The notes: generated by a model from the letters alone, not told the origin. A DNA stretch of 64,000 nucleotides from Nevskiaceae bacterium (GCA_024234075.1 JACKOV010000004.1:1-64000), one strand, 5' to 3'; shown: positions 8,975 through 18,716, counted from the first letter of the stretch. Numbers and translations are program-made.

Positions 8975-9819
8975 GGCGTGCTCATCGGCGGCGGCCAGTT
9001 GGCCGGATCGAGGCGGAAGGCCTCGCACAGCGTCGCGTAGAGCGCGGGGTGCTGGCGTCGCAAGCGACGGGGTTGCTCGAAAAACAGCTCGGCCGAGACG
9101 GCGAGGAACTCGGTCGGGTCCTCGGCACCATACGGATCGATCAGGGTCTCTTCGCCGCGATCGACGGCGTCGCACAGCTGCTGGTACTCCTCGGCGAGTG
9201 CGCCGCCCTGCGCGGAGGCGCGGCCGCCGGCCATGTGATCGAGATAGTGCACGACCTCGTGCACCACGACGTTGTAGCCGTCCTGGCGTAGCGCGCCGTC
9301 TTCGACATCGCGCCAGGAAAGGACGATCCGGTCGGTTTCCAGGGTCTGGCCACTCAGTGCACGCCCGCCTTCGGTGACCACGCCGGTGGTTTCGTCGACG
9401 TCCTCTTCTTCGACCCAGAACTCGTCCGGGTACAGCATGACGCCGTGCAGGCGCTCGAAGGCCGTCGCCTCGAGACCGAGGGTGGTGATGCAGGCCTGGG
9501 CGGCGATCACCAGGCGCATCTCGTCCGCCACTTCGAGGCCGCCGCAGCCGACGACTTCGATCTGCGTCAACCAGGCGCGGATGCGGCGCTCGAGCTCTGG
9601 GCGCAATGTCGGTGGAATCCGGCGGAACAGGGGGACGCGGGTTTCGAGCAGGCTGCGCTCGAGTGGTTCGAGTGCCGCTGCGGCCGGTGTCGTGTGGCTG
9701 CGAGGGCGGCGATGCCGGGCATCCCTGGTCAGCCGCAACCCCAGGGTCAGCGCCAATGCCAGCACGCCGAGCAGCAGCCATGGCAGTAGGGCTAAGGCGG
9801 TCGAACCGGTGGTAGGCAT
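8962..9819 (-). CDS. Zinc metallopeptidase of the M90 (MtfA-like) family, membrane-anchored
   Basis: 285 residues. One transmembrane helix (LALLPWLLLGVLALALTLGL) at the N terminus, then LLETRVPLFRRIPPTLRPEL and the zinc site HEVVHYLD with His187, Glu188 and His191; a further conserved acidic stretch EDPTEFLAVSAELFFEQP supplies the third ligand. This is the pattern of M90 peptidases such as MtfA, which in E. coli interacts with the repressor Mlc; E. coli MtfA lacks a membrane anchor, so this branch may act on membrane or envelope substrates (inference). It follows tgpA by one base and overlaps the amidotransferase gene, implying co-translation. Confidence 0.85.
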   Translation of the reverse strand: MPTTGSTALALLPWLLLGVLALALTLGLRLTRDARHRRPRSHTTPAAAALEPLERSLLETRVPLFRRIPPTLRPELERRIRAWLTQIEVVGCGGLEVADEMRLVIAAQACITTLGLEATAFERLHGVMLYPDEFWVEEEDVDETTGVVTEGGRALSGQTLETDRIVLSWRDVEDGALRQDGYNVVVHEVVHYLDHMAGGRASAQGGALAEEYQQLCDAVDRGEETLIDPYGAEDPTEFLAVSAELFFEQPRRLRRQHPALYATLCEAFRLDPANWPPPMSTPCPG

Positions 9820-9820
9820 T

Positions 9821-11809
9821 TCAACCTGTCTCTCGCAGCCGGACGCTGTTTGCGGCCCGCACGAATGCCGTGATCGCGTCGGGGTCGGATGGTGTCGGGC
9901 CGTAGCGTAATCGGGCGTAGCGTTCGGCGAGCGGTGCGACGTTCGTGGCCAGGGCCGGATGGGTGAGGCGCAGCCGCTGTGCGTAGTCGAGCGGCCCTTC
10001 GTCGGGCCTGCGCGCCACGCCGGCCTTGGCCAGGCGCTCACCGAGACGGCGCCAGGCGCGCGCCAACGGATCGCGATCGCGGGCGCGTGGCATGCGGCCG
10101 AAGCGCAACAGCAGCCAGCCCAGCCAGACTGCGATCGCGCCGGCGAGCAACGTGCCGAGTTGGGCGACTCGCGGTGAATCGAAACCGAGCCGCGACAGCA
10201 ACGCGAACTGGCTGCCCAGGTCGAATTCCAGCACGTCGTCTTTCCACCAGGTGTTGAGCGTGTCCCAGGCCAGGCGGGCATCGCTGAGCCAGTCGATTTC
10301 ACGCAGCATGCGATCGGTGGTCGATACCGCCTGCGGCAGGGCTTCGAAAAAACCTCGATCGAGGCGTTCGGGAGCGACGACGCCGGTGGGATCGACCCGG
10401 GTCCAGCCACGCCCTTCCAGCCAGACTTCGGCCCAGGCGTGGGCATCGGATTGGCGGACGATGTAGTAACCACCGATCGGGTTCCATTCGCCGCCCTGAT
10501 AGCCGGTGACCACACGGGCCGGCACGCCGCCGGCGCGGGCCAGGTTGACGAAGGCCGAGGCGTAGTGGCCACAGAAGCCGCTGCGGGTGTTGAACAAGAA
10601 GTCGTCGATCGAGTCGACGTCCAGTTTGGGGGGCGTCAGCGAGTAGACATAGCCGCCGTCGCGGAACATTGCCAGCAAGGATTGCACGTAGCTGGCGTCG
10701 CTACCTGCCCGCGCACGCATTGCCACGGCCAGCTCGTGGCTGCGGAGATTGCGGCCCGCCGGCAGATGCAGAGCGAGGCGGCGCTGCAGCGGCGAGAGTG
10801 GCTCGGTCGTGCGGGTCTCGGTGTGGGAGACGAGGTCGTAGCTGACTGGCTGACGCACTGGCTGCAGCGACACCAGCATGTAGTCCCAGGTAAACATGAC
10901 CTCTCGGCTGGGTCCACCGGTCGGCAGATCGAGCGCGAACCACCAGTTGCGCTGGTGGGGCTCGAGTGTGATCCGGTAGCGATAGCCCTCGCCGAGATAC
11001 TGCAACGGCGCCTGGCGGTAGATGCTGCGCGGCTCGCGCCGCCAGGTGTAGCCGTCGAAGTTCTGCAGTACCGGGCCGCGCCAGTAGAGCTCGCGTGCCG
11101 GCGGCGGGCGGCCTACGAAGCGGGCCCGGAAGGCTGGGTCGTAGGCGGTGGTCAGCTCACTGATCGCCCCGGGATTCATTTCATTCGACAGGCCGGTGAC
11201 GGCGGTGCCGCTGCCCGGCAGTGTCCAGGTCTTGCCCTGGATCCGTGGGAAGAACAGGAACAGGACGATGGCGATCGGCAGTGCCCAGACCAGGGCCCGG
11301 CCGGCGATCGAGGCGGCGCGGCGTGCCGGCAGCGGTACGTTCGGGGTGCCGACGATGGCCAGCGCGGTGCAGATCAACCAGGTGATGGCGATGTAAAGCG
11401 GCAGTCGCAGCAGTGACTGGCGATCGAGACAGGCGGCGATGACCAGGAACAGCGCCACGCCGATCACGACGAAATAGTCGCGCCGCGAGCGCGTTTCGAG
11501 CAGCTTGAGCGCGCCCATGCAGGTCAGCAACGCGGTGCCGCCGGCCAGACCCGAGACACCGCTGAACTGGCTGGCGATGCCCAGCAGCAGCGTGGCGCCG
11601 AGTATGGCGATAGCGAATTTTCCGGGTGGTTGGCGTCCTTGCAGCGCCGTGACGATACGCCAGCCGATCAGCGCCAGGATCGTCAGCGTGCACCAGGGCG
11701 GCAGTCGATCGACATGCAGGACGATGGCAGCGAACAGCACGCCCGAGCTCCAGAGTAGCGCGTGCCGGTCCGTGCGGCTGCGCAGCGCTGCCAGGCGGCC
11801 TTCAAGCAT
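9821..11809 (-). CDS. tgpA: Membrane transglutaminase-like protein TgpA (DUF3488/DUF4129 type)
   Basis: 662 residues. Several transmembrane helices in the first 190 residues (DUF3488), a large exported loop, a transglutaminase core, one further transmembrane helix near 560 and a cytosolic DUF4129-like tail. The catalytic triad is intact: Cys413 in SGFCGHYASAF, His457 in SDAHAWAEVW and Asp473 in RVDPTG. TgpA is required for growth in Pseudomonas aeruginosa and is thought to act on the periplasmic side. It sits in the usual order moxR, DUF58, tgpA and overlaps the DUF58 gene by 8 bases. Confidence 0.92.
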   Translation of the reverse strand: MLEGRLAALRSRTDRHALLWSSGVLFAAIVLHVDRLPPWCTLTILALIGWRIVTALQGRQPPGKFAIAILGATLLLGIASQFSGVSGLAGGTALLTCMGALKLLETRSRRDYFVVIGVALFLVIAACLDRQSLLRLPLYIAITWLICTALAIVGTPNVPLPARRAASIAGRALVWALPIAIVLFLFFPRIQGKTWTLPGSGTAVTGLSNEMNPGAISELTTAYDPAFRARFVGRPPPARELYWRGPVLQNFDGYTWRREPRSIYRQAPLQYLGEGYRYRITLEPHQRNWWFALDLPTGGPSREVMFTWDYMLVSLQPVRQPVSYDLVSHTETRTTEPLSPLQRRLALHLPAGRNLRSHELAVAMRARAGSDASYVQSLLAMFRDGGYVYSLTPPKLDVDSIDDFLFNTRSGFCGHYASAFVNLARAGGVPARVVTGYQGGEWNPIGGYYIVRQSDAHAWAEVWLEGRGWTRVDPTGVVAPERLDRGFFEALPQAVSTTDRMLREIDWLSDARLAWDTLNTWWKDDVLEFDLGSQFALLSRLGFDSPRVAQLGTLLAGAIAVWLGWLLLRFGRMPRARDRDPLARAWRRLGERLAKAGVARRPDEGPLDYAQRLRLTHPALATNVAPLAERYARLRYGPTPSDPDAITAFVRAANSVRLRETG

Positions 11810-12800
11810 GGTCGGGCCCCTCCGGCGCGAGTGCGTACAACGCCAGCGCCGTCAGGCAGCGGCTGAGATGTGCGCCACCGCGATCGGCCGGCAGCTCGCG
11901 GTCCGGCAGTCGCAGGGCGTAGCGCTGCCCACGCGCCTCGGCATCCACCGCCCAGCGGCAGAGTTGTGACAGGCGGTCTTCGAGATCGAGCCCGGTGAGC
12001 GTATCGAAGTCGAGACGCAGTGCTTCGGAACTGCCGCCGTCGTACTCCTTGACCAGCAAGGGTTGGCCGCGTGCATAGGCCTTCCAGGCGACTTGCCGCG
12101 GCGAGTCGCCGTCGCGAAAGGCGCGCAGGTCGCGCAATTCGTCGCGCCCGTTGCCGGCGTGTGTGCTGCCGGACTCGCAGCCCGCGGGAGCGGCGGGTGG
12201 CGGTTGCGCTCCGATCGGGCGTGGATAGACCAGTGCGGTCAGCGGCAGATGGATCCAGGTCCAGCAACGAAACAAGCCGAAAGGGAAGGCGCTGGTCAGA
12301 CGCAGACGCGTGATGCGCAGCCGACCGCGGTGCGGAGCCGGTACCCGCAACTCGAGCTGCGCCGTCCCTGTGGACGGGAGCGTCGCGACGCTGGTGCGGG
12401 CTTGCGGTACTTCCACGGTGATGTCGAAACGTCCGTCCGATGGATTGTCTAGCATCAGCGCGAGGCGGACCGTTTCGCCGGCGAAGGCGGGTTCGGCGTG
12501 AGCGGCGTTGAGGCGCAACCCCAGCAGGTTGCGGTGACACTGGTTCATGCCGACGATCGCAAAGCCACCGAGCACGAAGCTCAGCAGCAGCGCGAGGCTG
12601 TTGGCGTAGTTCAGGCCGGCGAGCAGCATCGCCAGCAGCAGTACCGCGAAGGCGACTCCGGCGCGCGTCGGCAGGATGTAGAGCCGGCGCCGCTGCAAAT
12701 CGACCGGCAACCGGTCTTCGCCCTGGCGCCGGCGTGCCCAGCCGGCTGCCCATGTCTCGAGCACCGTGGAGCCGCGTGCGATCAGGGCTCGCAGCGCCAT
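11802..12800 (-). CDS. DUF58 domain membrane protein, partner of MoxR
   Basis: 332 residues with two adjacent transmembrane helices (about 45-90: AGVAFAVLLLAMLLAGLNYA and ALLLSFVLGGFAIVGM), then the DUF58 core. The family mark near 235-265 is present, ELRDLRAFRDGDSPRQVAWK. DUF58 proteins are nearly always encoded next to MoxR AAA+ ATPases and are believed to be assembly or chaperone partners, sometimes with a VWA-like fold. The start at 12800 (ATG) places 7 bases between it and the moxR stop. Confidence 0.9.
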   Translation of the reverse strand: MALRALIARGSTVLETWAAGWARRRQGEDRLPVDLQRRRLYILPTRAGVAFAVLLLAMLLAGLNYANSLALLLSFVLGGFAIVGMNQCHRNLLGLRLNAAHAEPAFAGETVRLALMLDNPSDGRFDITVEVPQARTSVATLPSTGTAQLELRVPAPHRGRLRITRLRLTSAFPFGLFRCWTWIHLPLTALVYPRPIGAQPPPAAPAGCESGSTHAGNGRDELRDLRAFRDGDSPRQVAWKAYARGQPLLVKEYDGGSSEALRLDFDTLTGLDLEDRLSQLCRWAVDAEARGQRYALRLPDRELPADRGGAHLSRCLTALALYALAPEGPDHA

Positions 12801-12807
12801 GGCCCGC

Positions 12808-13734
12808 TCAGGCGTCGACGGGCACGGTGCGCAGCAGCCCGCGGGCGAAGTCCGCCGGGTCACCGCTGGCCACCGGGTCGCGCCGCAGCAGGCGGTGGGC
12901 GGCGACGGAGGGAAACACCGCCTGCACGTCCTCGGGCAGTACGGCGTCGCGCCCGGCCAGCAGTGCCCAGGCCTGGGCGGCACGCAGCAGGCCCTGGCCG
13001 GCACGAGGCGAGAGGCCGAGCTTGATTTCCGGGTGTTCGCGGGTGGCCCGTAGCACGCGTTGCAGATAGTCGTAGAGTGCATCGGCGACGTGCAGGTGCC
13101 GCACGCGCTGCTGCACCTGGCAGACGCGGACCGAATCGAGCTGTGCGGTCACACGTTCCATCAGGTCGCGGCGTTCGCCCGAGCGCAGCAGCTCGCGTTC
13201 GTGCGCGGCATCCGGGTAACCGAGCTCGACGCGCATCAGAAAGCGGTCGAGCTGCGATTCGGGCAGCGCGAAGGTACCGAGTTGTTCCTTCGGGTTCTGG
13301 GTGGCGACCACGAAGAACGGTTCCGGCAGCACATAGGTCAGCCCGTCGGCGCTGACCTGCCGCTCTTCCATCGCTTCGAGCAGGGCGCTCTGGGTGCGTG
13401 GACTGGCGCGATTGACCTCGTCGGCCAGCAGCAGCTGGGTGAAGACCGGGCCTTTGCGGAATTCGAACTGCTGGGTCGAGCGATCGAACACCGAGACGCC
13501 GATGATGTCCGCCGGCAGCAGGTCGCTGGTGAACTGCACACGGTTCCAGCCGAGGCCGAAGACGCGGGCCAGGGCATGGGCGAGGGTGGTCTTGCCGACG
13601 CCGGGGACGTCCTCGATCAGCAGATGGCCGCGGGCGAGCAGGCAGGCGACGCAGAGTTGCAGCTGCCGCGACTTGCCGAGGATTACCCGTTCGAGGGTCG
13701 CGACGGCGGCGGCGAGGTCGGGTTCCAGGCTCAT
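12808..13734 (-). CDS. MoxR-family AAA+ ATPase
   Basis: 308 residues, standard for MoxR. Walker A is DVPGVGKTT near 42-50, Walker B LLLADEVNRA near 102-111, followed by ALLEAMEERQV and the sensor-1 region VVATQNPKEQLG; SPRAGQGLLRAAQAWA provides the sensor-2 Arg. MoxR ATPases act as chaperones for assembly of enzyme or envelope complexes with VWA/DUF58 partners. Its ATG overlaps the valS stop in an ATGA arrangement, so translation is probably coupled to valS, an unusual neighbour for this module. Confidence 0.93.
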   Translation of the reverse strand: MSLEPDLAAAVATLERVILGKSRQLQLCVACLLARGHLLIEDVPGVGKTTLAHALARVFGLGWNRVQFTSDLLPADIIGVSVFDRSTQQFEFRKGPVFTQLLLADEVNRASPRTQSALLEAMEERQVSADGLTYVLPEPFFVVATQNPKEQLGTFALPESQLDRFLMRVELGYPDAAHERELLRSGERRDLMERVTAQLDSVRVCQVQQRVRHLHVADALYDYLQRVLRATREHPEIKLGLSPRAGQGLLRAAQAWALLAGRDAVLPEDVQAVFPSVAAHRLLRRDPVASGDPADFARGLLRTVPVDA

Positions 13735-16538
13735 GAGAGCAGGCGTCGCACGCGTTCCAGTTGTTGTTCGAGGCTCAACACCGAGCGTTCGAAATCGGCG
13801 ATGCGCGCTCTCTCCTGCTCGACCACGGCTGCCGGGGCGTTGCGGACGAAGTTGTCGTTGGCCAGCTTGGCGTTCGCCCGGCTGATCTCCTGACGGGTCT
13901 TGGCGAGCTTCTTGCCCAGACGTTCGACCTCGGCCTGCGGGTCGATCAGGCCAGCCATCGGTACCAGCAGTTTGGTCGCGCCGAGCAGTGCGATGGCGGC
14001 AGGTGGCGGAGTATCGGTGGTTGCCAGGATCCGGATCGACTCCAGGCCGGCGAGGCGCTCGAGCAGGCGGTGGTGCGCGTCCACGCGCCGATCATCCTCG
14101 GGATCCGCACCTTCGAGCAGCACGGGCAGTTTTTTGGCGGGGCTGATGTCCATCTCGCCACGGATCTGCCGGATGCCGAGTACGAAACCCTGGATCCAGC
14201 GCAGATCGGCTTCGGCCGCCGCATCGCTCGGAAAGCTGGCGGCGTCGGGCCAGGGGGCGATCATCACCGAAGGCGCCGTCGCGCCGGACAGGCGTGCCAC
14301 GCGCTGCCAGATTTCCTCGGTGATGAAGGGCATCAGCGGGTGCAGGGCGCGCAACAGGGCTTCGAGCACTTCGACGAGCGTGCGTCGCGTGCCGCGTTGC
14401 AAGGACGCCGAGGCTTGCTCGTTCTGCAGCACCGGCTTGGTCAGCTCGAGATACCAGTCGCAGAACTCGTACCAGGTGAATTCGTACAGCGCGGTCGCGG
14501 CGAAATCGAAGCGGTACTCGGCCAGGGCTTGTTCGACCTGCCGTAGCGTTGCACCGAGGCGCGAGCGGATCCAGCGATCGGCGATGTTGTATTCGACCGG
14601 ACCGCTCAGGAGCTGCGGATCCAGCGGCTGGCCGTCGGCGGACTCCAGTGCCAGCAGCGCGAACCGTGCGCCGTTCCACAGCTTGTTGCAGAAGTTGCGG
14701 TAGCCGGCGACGCGAGCGACGTCGAAACGCAGGTCGACGCCCTGGGTCGCGATCGAGGCGAACGTGAAGCGCAGCGCGTCGGTGCCGTAGGCGGCGATGC
14801 CTTCGGGATAGGCTTTGCGGGTGGCTTTCTCGATGGACGGCGCCATCTGCGGCTGCATCAGGCCGGTGGTGCGTTTGGCCACCAGAGCATCGAGGCCGAT
14901 GCCGTCGACGATGTCGAGCGGGTCGATGACGTTGCCCTTGGACTTCGACATCTTGTCGCCGTTCTCGTCGCGGATCAGGCCGGTGATGTACACCTCGCGG
15001 AACGGCACGTCACCCATGAACTTCAGGCCCATCATGATCATCCGGGCGACCCAGAAGAAGATGATGTCGAAGCCGGTGACCAGCACGGCGGTCGGATAGA
15101 ACTGCCGCAGCACCGGTGGATTCTCCGGCCAGCCGAGGGTCGAGAAGGGCCAGAGCGCCGAGGAGAACCAGGTATCCAGCACGTCGTCGTCGCGACGCAG
15201 GGCGACGTCGGCAGCCAGCCCGTGACGGGCACGAAGCTCGGCTTCGCTGCGGCCGACGTAGACCTTGCCGTGGTCGTCGTACCAGGCCGGGATGCGGTGT
15301 CCCCACCAGAGCTGGCGGCTGATGCACCAGTCCTGGATGTTGCGCATCCACTCGAAGTAGGTCTTCGACCAGTTCTCCGGCACGAAACGGATCGCGCCGC
15401 TCTCGACAGCGCGGATCGCCGGCTCCGCCAGCGTCTCGACCTTCACGTACCACTGGTCGGTGAGATAAGGCTCCAGCACGACCCCGGTACGGTCGCCGCG
15501 CGGCACGGCGAGGCGATGTGGCTCGATCTTCTCGAGCAGGCCGGCGGCTTCGAATTCGGCGACCACGCGGCGGCGTGCTTCGAAGCGATCGAGGCCGCGG
15601 AACCGTTCCGGCACCGTATCGTTCAGCGTGGCCGACGGCGTCAGGATGTTCAGCAGCGGCAGGCCGTGGCGCTGGCCCACGGCATAGTCGTCGAAGTCGT
15701 GTGCAGGGGTGATCTTGACGCAGCCCGAGCCGAACTCGGCGCTGGCATGGGGGTCGGCGATCAGCGGAATCTCGCGCTCGGTGAGCGGCAGCCGCAGCAT
15801 CTGGCCGACCTTGGCTGCGTAGCGTTCATCCGACGGATTTACCGCGACTGCGACGTCGCCGAGCATGGTCTCGGGGCGGGTGGTCGCGACGACCACATGG
15901 CCGCTGCCGTCGGCGAACGGATAGCGCAGGTGCCAGAGCTGACCGTCTTCCTCTTCCTTCTGGACTTCGAGATCGGAGACCGCGGTCTGCAGCACCGGGT
16001 CCCAGTTGACCAGGCGCTTGCCGCGGTAGATCAGGCCTTCCTCGTAGAGGCGCACGAACACTTCGGTCACGGCCTGCGACAGGCCTTCGTCCATGGTGAA
16101 GCGGTCGCGCGACCAGGCGACCGAGGCGCCGAGGCGGCGCAGCTGGGTGGCGATCGTGCCGCTGGACTGTTCCTTCCAGGCCCAGACGCGTTCGATGAAG
16201 GCTTCGCGGCCGAGGTCGGTGCGTCGCTGGCCGGTGGCCGCGAGCTGGCGTTCGACGACCATCTGGGTAGCGATGCCGGCGTGGTCGGTGCCCGGCTGCC
16301 ACAGCGTGGGTTGGCCGCGCATCCGGCGATAGCGGGTCAGCGCGTCCATGATCGTGTCCTGGAACGCATGCCCCATGTGCAGCGTGCCGGTGACGTTCGG
16401 CGGCGGGATCACGATGCAGTATCCCGAACCTGCCGGCGCATCCGGCGCGGCCCCGCCTCGGGGCTCGAACCAGCCGGAATTCTCCCAGCGTTCGTAGAGG
16501 CGCCGCTCGATATGCTGCGGCGAGTAAACCTTGTCCAT
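13731..16538 (-). CDS. valS: Valine-tRNA ligase
   Basis: 935 residues, usual length. Class I signature motifs are both present: PPPNVTGTLHMGH at 45-57 (HIGH type) and KMSKSKGNV near 528. The editing domain lies between (TTRPETMLGDVAVAVNP), the anticodon-binding domain follows KMSKS, and the C terminus is the coiled coil typical of ValRS (QAEVERLGKKLAKTRQEI onward). It charges tRNA-Val and proofreads threonine. Neighbours pepA and holC upstream match the conserved gammaproteobacterial order. Confidence 0.98.
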   Translation of the reverse strand: MDKVYSPQHIERRLYERWENSGWFEPRGGAAPDAPAGSGYCIVIPPPNVTGTLHMGHAFQDTIMDALTRYRRMRGQPTLWQPGTDHAGIATQMVVERQLAATGQRRTDLGREAFIERVWAWKEQSSGTIATQLRRLGASVAWSRDRFTMDEGLSQAVTEVFVRLYEEGLIYRGKRLVNWDPVLQTAVSDLEVQKEEEDGQLWHLRYPFADGSGHVVVATTRPETMLGDVAVAVNPSDERYAAKVGQMLRLPLTEREIPLIADPHASAEFGSGCVKITPAHDFDDYAVGQRHGLPLLNILTPSATLNDTVPERFRGLDRFEARRRVVAEFEAAGLLEKIEPHRLAVPRGDRTGVVLEPYLTDQWYVKVETLAEPAIRAVESGAIRFVPENWSKTYFEWMRNIQDWCISRQLWWGHRIPAWYDDHGKVYVGRSEAELRARHGLAADVALRRDDDVLDTWFSSALWPFSTLGWPENPPVLRQFYPTAVLVTGFDIIFFWVARMIMMGLKFMGDVPFREVYITGLIRDENGDKMSKSKGNVIDPLDIVDGIGLDALVAKRTTGLMQPQMAPSIEKATRKAYPEGIAAYGTDALRFTFASIATQGVDLRFDVARVAGYRNFCNKLWNGARFALLALESADGQPLDPQLLSGPVEYNIADRWIRSRLGATLRQVEQALAEYRFDFAATALYEFTWYEFCDWYLELTKPVLQNEQASASLQRGTRRTLVEVLEALLRALHPLMPFITEEIWQRVARLSGATAPSVMIAPWPDAASFPSDAAAEADLRWIQGFVLGIRQIRGEMDISPAKKLPVLLEGADPEDDRRVDAHHRLLERLAGLESIRILATTDTPPPAAIALLGATKLLVPMAGLIDPQAEVERLGKKLAKTRQEISRANAKLANDNFVRNAPAAVVEQERARIADFERSVLSLEQQLERVRRLLS

Positions 16539-16583
16539 GGCGAGATCCGGGGGCGACGATAGGGCGGTGAAACGAGCCGCCGA

Positions 16584-17057
16584 TTATAGCGAGCGGCCGG
16601 CCTTTGGCTGGCCGCCGAGCTGGTGGGTGGTCGGCTCGGCGCCGAGCTGGCGCCAGGCGCGGAACCGTTCCCGGCCCTGCTGCCGGCCTTGCGGATCGGC
16701 GGCCGGGATCTCGAGCACACGGGCGAATTCGATCGCGGCGGCCGGGACTTCGGCGCAGAGGTTGATCAGCAGCGTGCGGGGCACGGCAGCGGGGATCGAG
16801 CTGGCCAGCAGCACCGGCGCTTCGGCTTCCGCGCCCGAGGCCGCTGCGGGCAACAGGTCGTGGGGGATGAACGAACTGTCGAGGTTGGTCCACAGCAGCT
16901 CATCGAGTGCGGCCAGCTCGCGCGGCTGATCGGCGACCACCAGGGTGGGCTGGCCTGCCGCGTAAGCCTTGTCGACCAGGCGACAGACCAAGTTCAGCCG
17001 CGTTCGCTCGCCGGCCGTCGGGTCGGTGATGTAGAAGTCGACGCGCGGTATAGCCAC
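16584..17057 (-). CDS. holC: DNA polymerase III chi subunit
   Basis: 157 residues, beginning VDFYITDPTAGERTRLNLVC and continuing with KAYAAGQPTLVVADQPRELAALDELLWT, the HolC pattern; DSSFIPHDL is the conserved loop that follows. Chi links the clamp loader to single-strand binding protein. The start is a GTG at 17057 without a clear Shine-Dalgarno sequence, 37 bases behind pepA. An insertion of Ala-rich sequence near 72-80 and a slightly longer tail (after about 140) are unremarkable. Confidence 0.93.
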   Translation of the reverse strand: MAIPRVDFYITDPTAGERTRLNLVCRLVDKAYAAGQPTLVVADQPRELAALDELLWTNLDSSFIPHDLLPAAASGAEAEAPVLLASSIPAAVPRTLLINLCAEVPAAAIEFARVLEIPAADPQGRQQGRERFRAWRQLGAEPTTHQLGGQPKAGRSL

Positions 17058-17094
17058 GGAGGGAAGGCGACGGGACGGCCGGCCTGGGGACCGT

Positions 17095-18591
17095 TCAGCG
17101 GCTCGAGCGGTGGATCAGGAAGTCGGACAGCAGCGCTACGGGACGCCCCGTGCTGCCTTTGTGCGCGCCACCCAGATAGGCCGTGCCGGCGATGTCGAGA
17201 TGCGCCCAGCGCAGGTTCTGGGTGAACTTGCCGAGGAACGCCGCGGCGGTGATAGCACCGCCGTCGCGGCCCGCCACGTTGGCGAAATCGGCGAAATTGC
17301 TCTTGAGTTGCTCGCCGTACTCCTCGGTCAGCGGCATCTGCCAGGCACGATCATCGGAGCGCCGGCCGGCTTCGACGATCTCGGCCGCGAGTGCGTCGTC
17401 GTTTGCCATCACGCCGGTGTGGTGTGCGCCGAGCGCGATCACGCAGGCGCCGGTCAGGGTGGCGACGTCGAGCACGACCTCGGGCTGGAAGCGGCGCGCG
17501 TAGTGCAGCGCGTCGCAGAGGATCAGCCGGCCTTCGGCATCGGTGTTCAGGATCTCGACGGTCAGGCCGGCGGCGCTGGTGACGATGTCACCGGGTTTGA
17601 TCGCGCGGCCGCTAGGCATGTTTTCGCAAGTCGGCACCAGCGCGATCAGGTGCAGGGGCAGTGCGAGTTCCGCGGCGACCGTGAACGCGCCGAGCACGGC
17701 CGCGGCGCCCGACATATCGAACTTCATTTCGTCCATCGCGCCGGGGTCCTTGAGCGAGATGCCGCCGGTGTCGAAGGTGATGCCCTTGCCGACCAGCACC
17801 ACGGGGGCACGCTTGGTCCGCGTGCCTTTGTGCTCCAGCACGATGAATTTCGGCGGCTCGTCGCTGCCTTGGGTGACCGCCAGGAAACAGCCCATTTTTT
17901 CCTTGCGGATTGCGGCTTCATCGAGCACCCGCACACTGACGCTGCGGTACTTCGCGGCGATCTGTCGCGCGCGCGCGGCGAGATACGAAGGGGTGCAGAC
18001 GTTGCCGGGCAGGTTGGCCAGATCGCGCATGGTGCGCGTGCCGAGGCCCATCGCCGCGCCGTGGACGAGGCCGCGGCGCAGGGCCTCGCCGCTGCCTTTG
18101 GTTCCGGCAGGGCCGACCTGCAAGCGCGCAAGTGCGGCAGGCTTCGGCTTCTTGCCTGTCTTGAGATCGTTGACGCGATACAAGGCTGCGTGGGTGATCT
18201 CGGCTACGGCGCGACCGAAGTGGTAGTCGTCGAGATCGCGATCGGCCGGGCGGGCCAGCGCGAGCGCTGCGCTGCGTACCTGGGTGCGGGCCAGCGCGGT
18301 CACCGCGGCGCGTACCGCCTTGCGCCAGTCGCGGCGCGATACCGCGCCGCGCGGCCCCTGGCCGACCAGCAGGGTCCGCGTCGCCTTGAGCCCTGGCAGC
18401 CCCGGCAACAGCAGCGTTTCGCCGGTGCGGCCGGGGAAATCGCCATGCGCCAGCATTTTGCCAAGGGCGCCCTTGCAGGCACGGTCGAGCTGCCGAGCCT
18501 CATCGCCGAGTTCGCCATTCTCGTGGATGCCCACGACCAGGCAGTCCACCGGGAGCTGGGCGAACGGTTTGGAGAAGACTTGGAACTGCAT
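17095..18591 (-). CDS. pepA: Leucyl aminopeptidase (M17)
   Basis: About 498 residues. The C-terminal catalytic domain shows the M17 metal-binding motifs: VGKGITFDTGGISLK (metal Lys and Asp), the region MDEMKFDMSGAAAVLG, and NTDAEGRLILCDAL, the family signature. The N-terminal domain (1 to about 160) is the usual oligomerisation domain. In E. coli PepA is also a DNA-binding architectural protein. GGAGG lies nine bases before the ATG at 18591 but only three before an alternative ATG at 18597, so 18591 is chosen. It is divergent from lptF and heads the pepA-holC-valS run. Confidence 0.95.
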   Translation of the reverse strand: MQFQVFSKPFAQLPVDCLVVGIHENGELGDEARQLDRACKGALGKMLAHGDFPGRTGETLLLPGLPGLKATRTLLVGQGPRGAVSRRDWRKAVRAAVTALARTQVRSAALALARPADRDLDDYHFGRAVAEITHAALYRVNDLKTGKKPKPAALARLQVGPAGTKGSGEALRRGLVHGAAMGLGTRTMRDLANLPGNVCTPSYLAARARQIAAKYRSVSVRVLDEAAIRKEKMGCFLAVTQGSDEPPKFIVLEHKGTRTKRAPVVLVGKGITFDTGGISLKDPGAMDEMKFDMSGAAAVLGAFTVAAELALPLHLIALVPTCENMPSGRAIKPGDIVTSAAGLTVEILNTDAEGRLILCDALHYARRFQPEVVLDVATLTGACVIALGAHHTGVMANDDALAAEIVEAGRRSDDRAWQMPLTEEYGEQLKSNFADFANVAGRDGGAITAAAFLGKFTQNLRWAHLDIAGTAYLGGAHKGSTGRPVALLSDFLIHRSSR

Positions 18592-18637
18592 GGGCATGGG
18601 CCTCCGTACTGGCCGTACGCACCCCCTTACGCACCCG

Positions 18638-18666
18638 TTGAGGCGCGGCGGCCAGTGCTCTAACGT
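18638..18666 (+). promoter_or_regulatory. Candidate promoter of lptFG
   Basis: TTGAGG at 18638-18643 and TAACGT at 18661-18666 are separated by 17 bases, in the divergent gap between pepA and lptF. The -35 matches four of six bases and the -10 three of six. Start of transcription would be near 18673, about 44 bases before the lptF start. Confidence 0.3.
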
Positions 18667-18716
18667 AGCTGGGTCAAGAAGACAGATCATTCTATCCGAA
18701 CCGGGAACTCCTGGCC

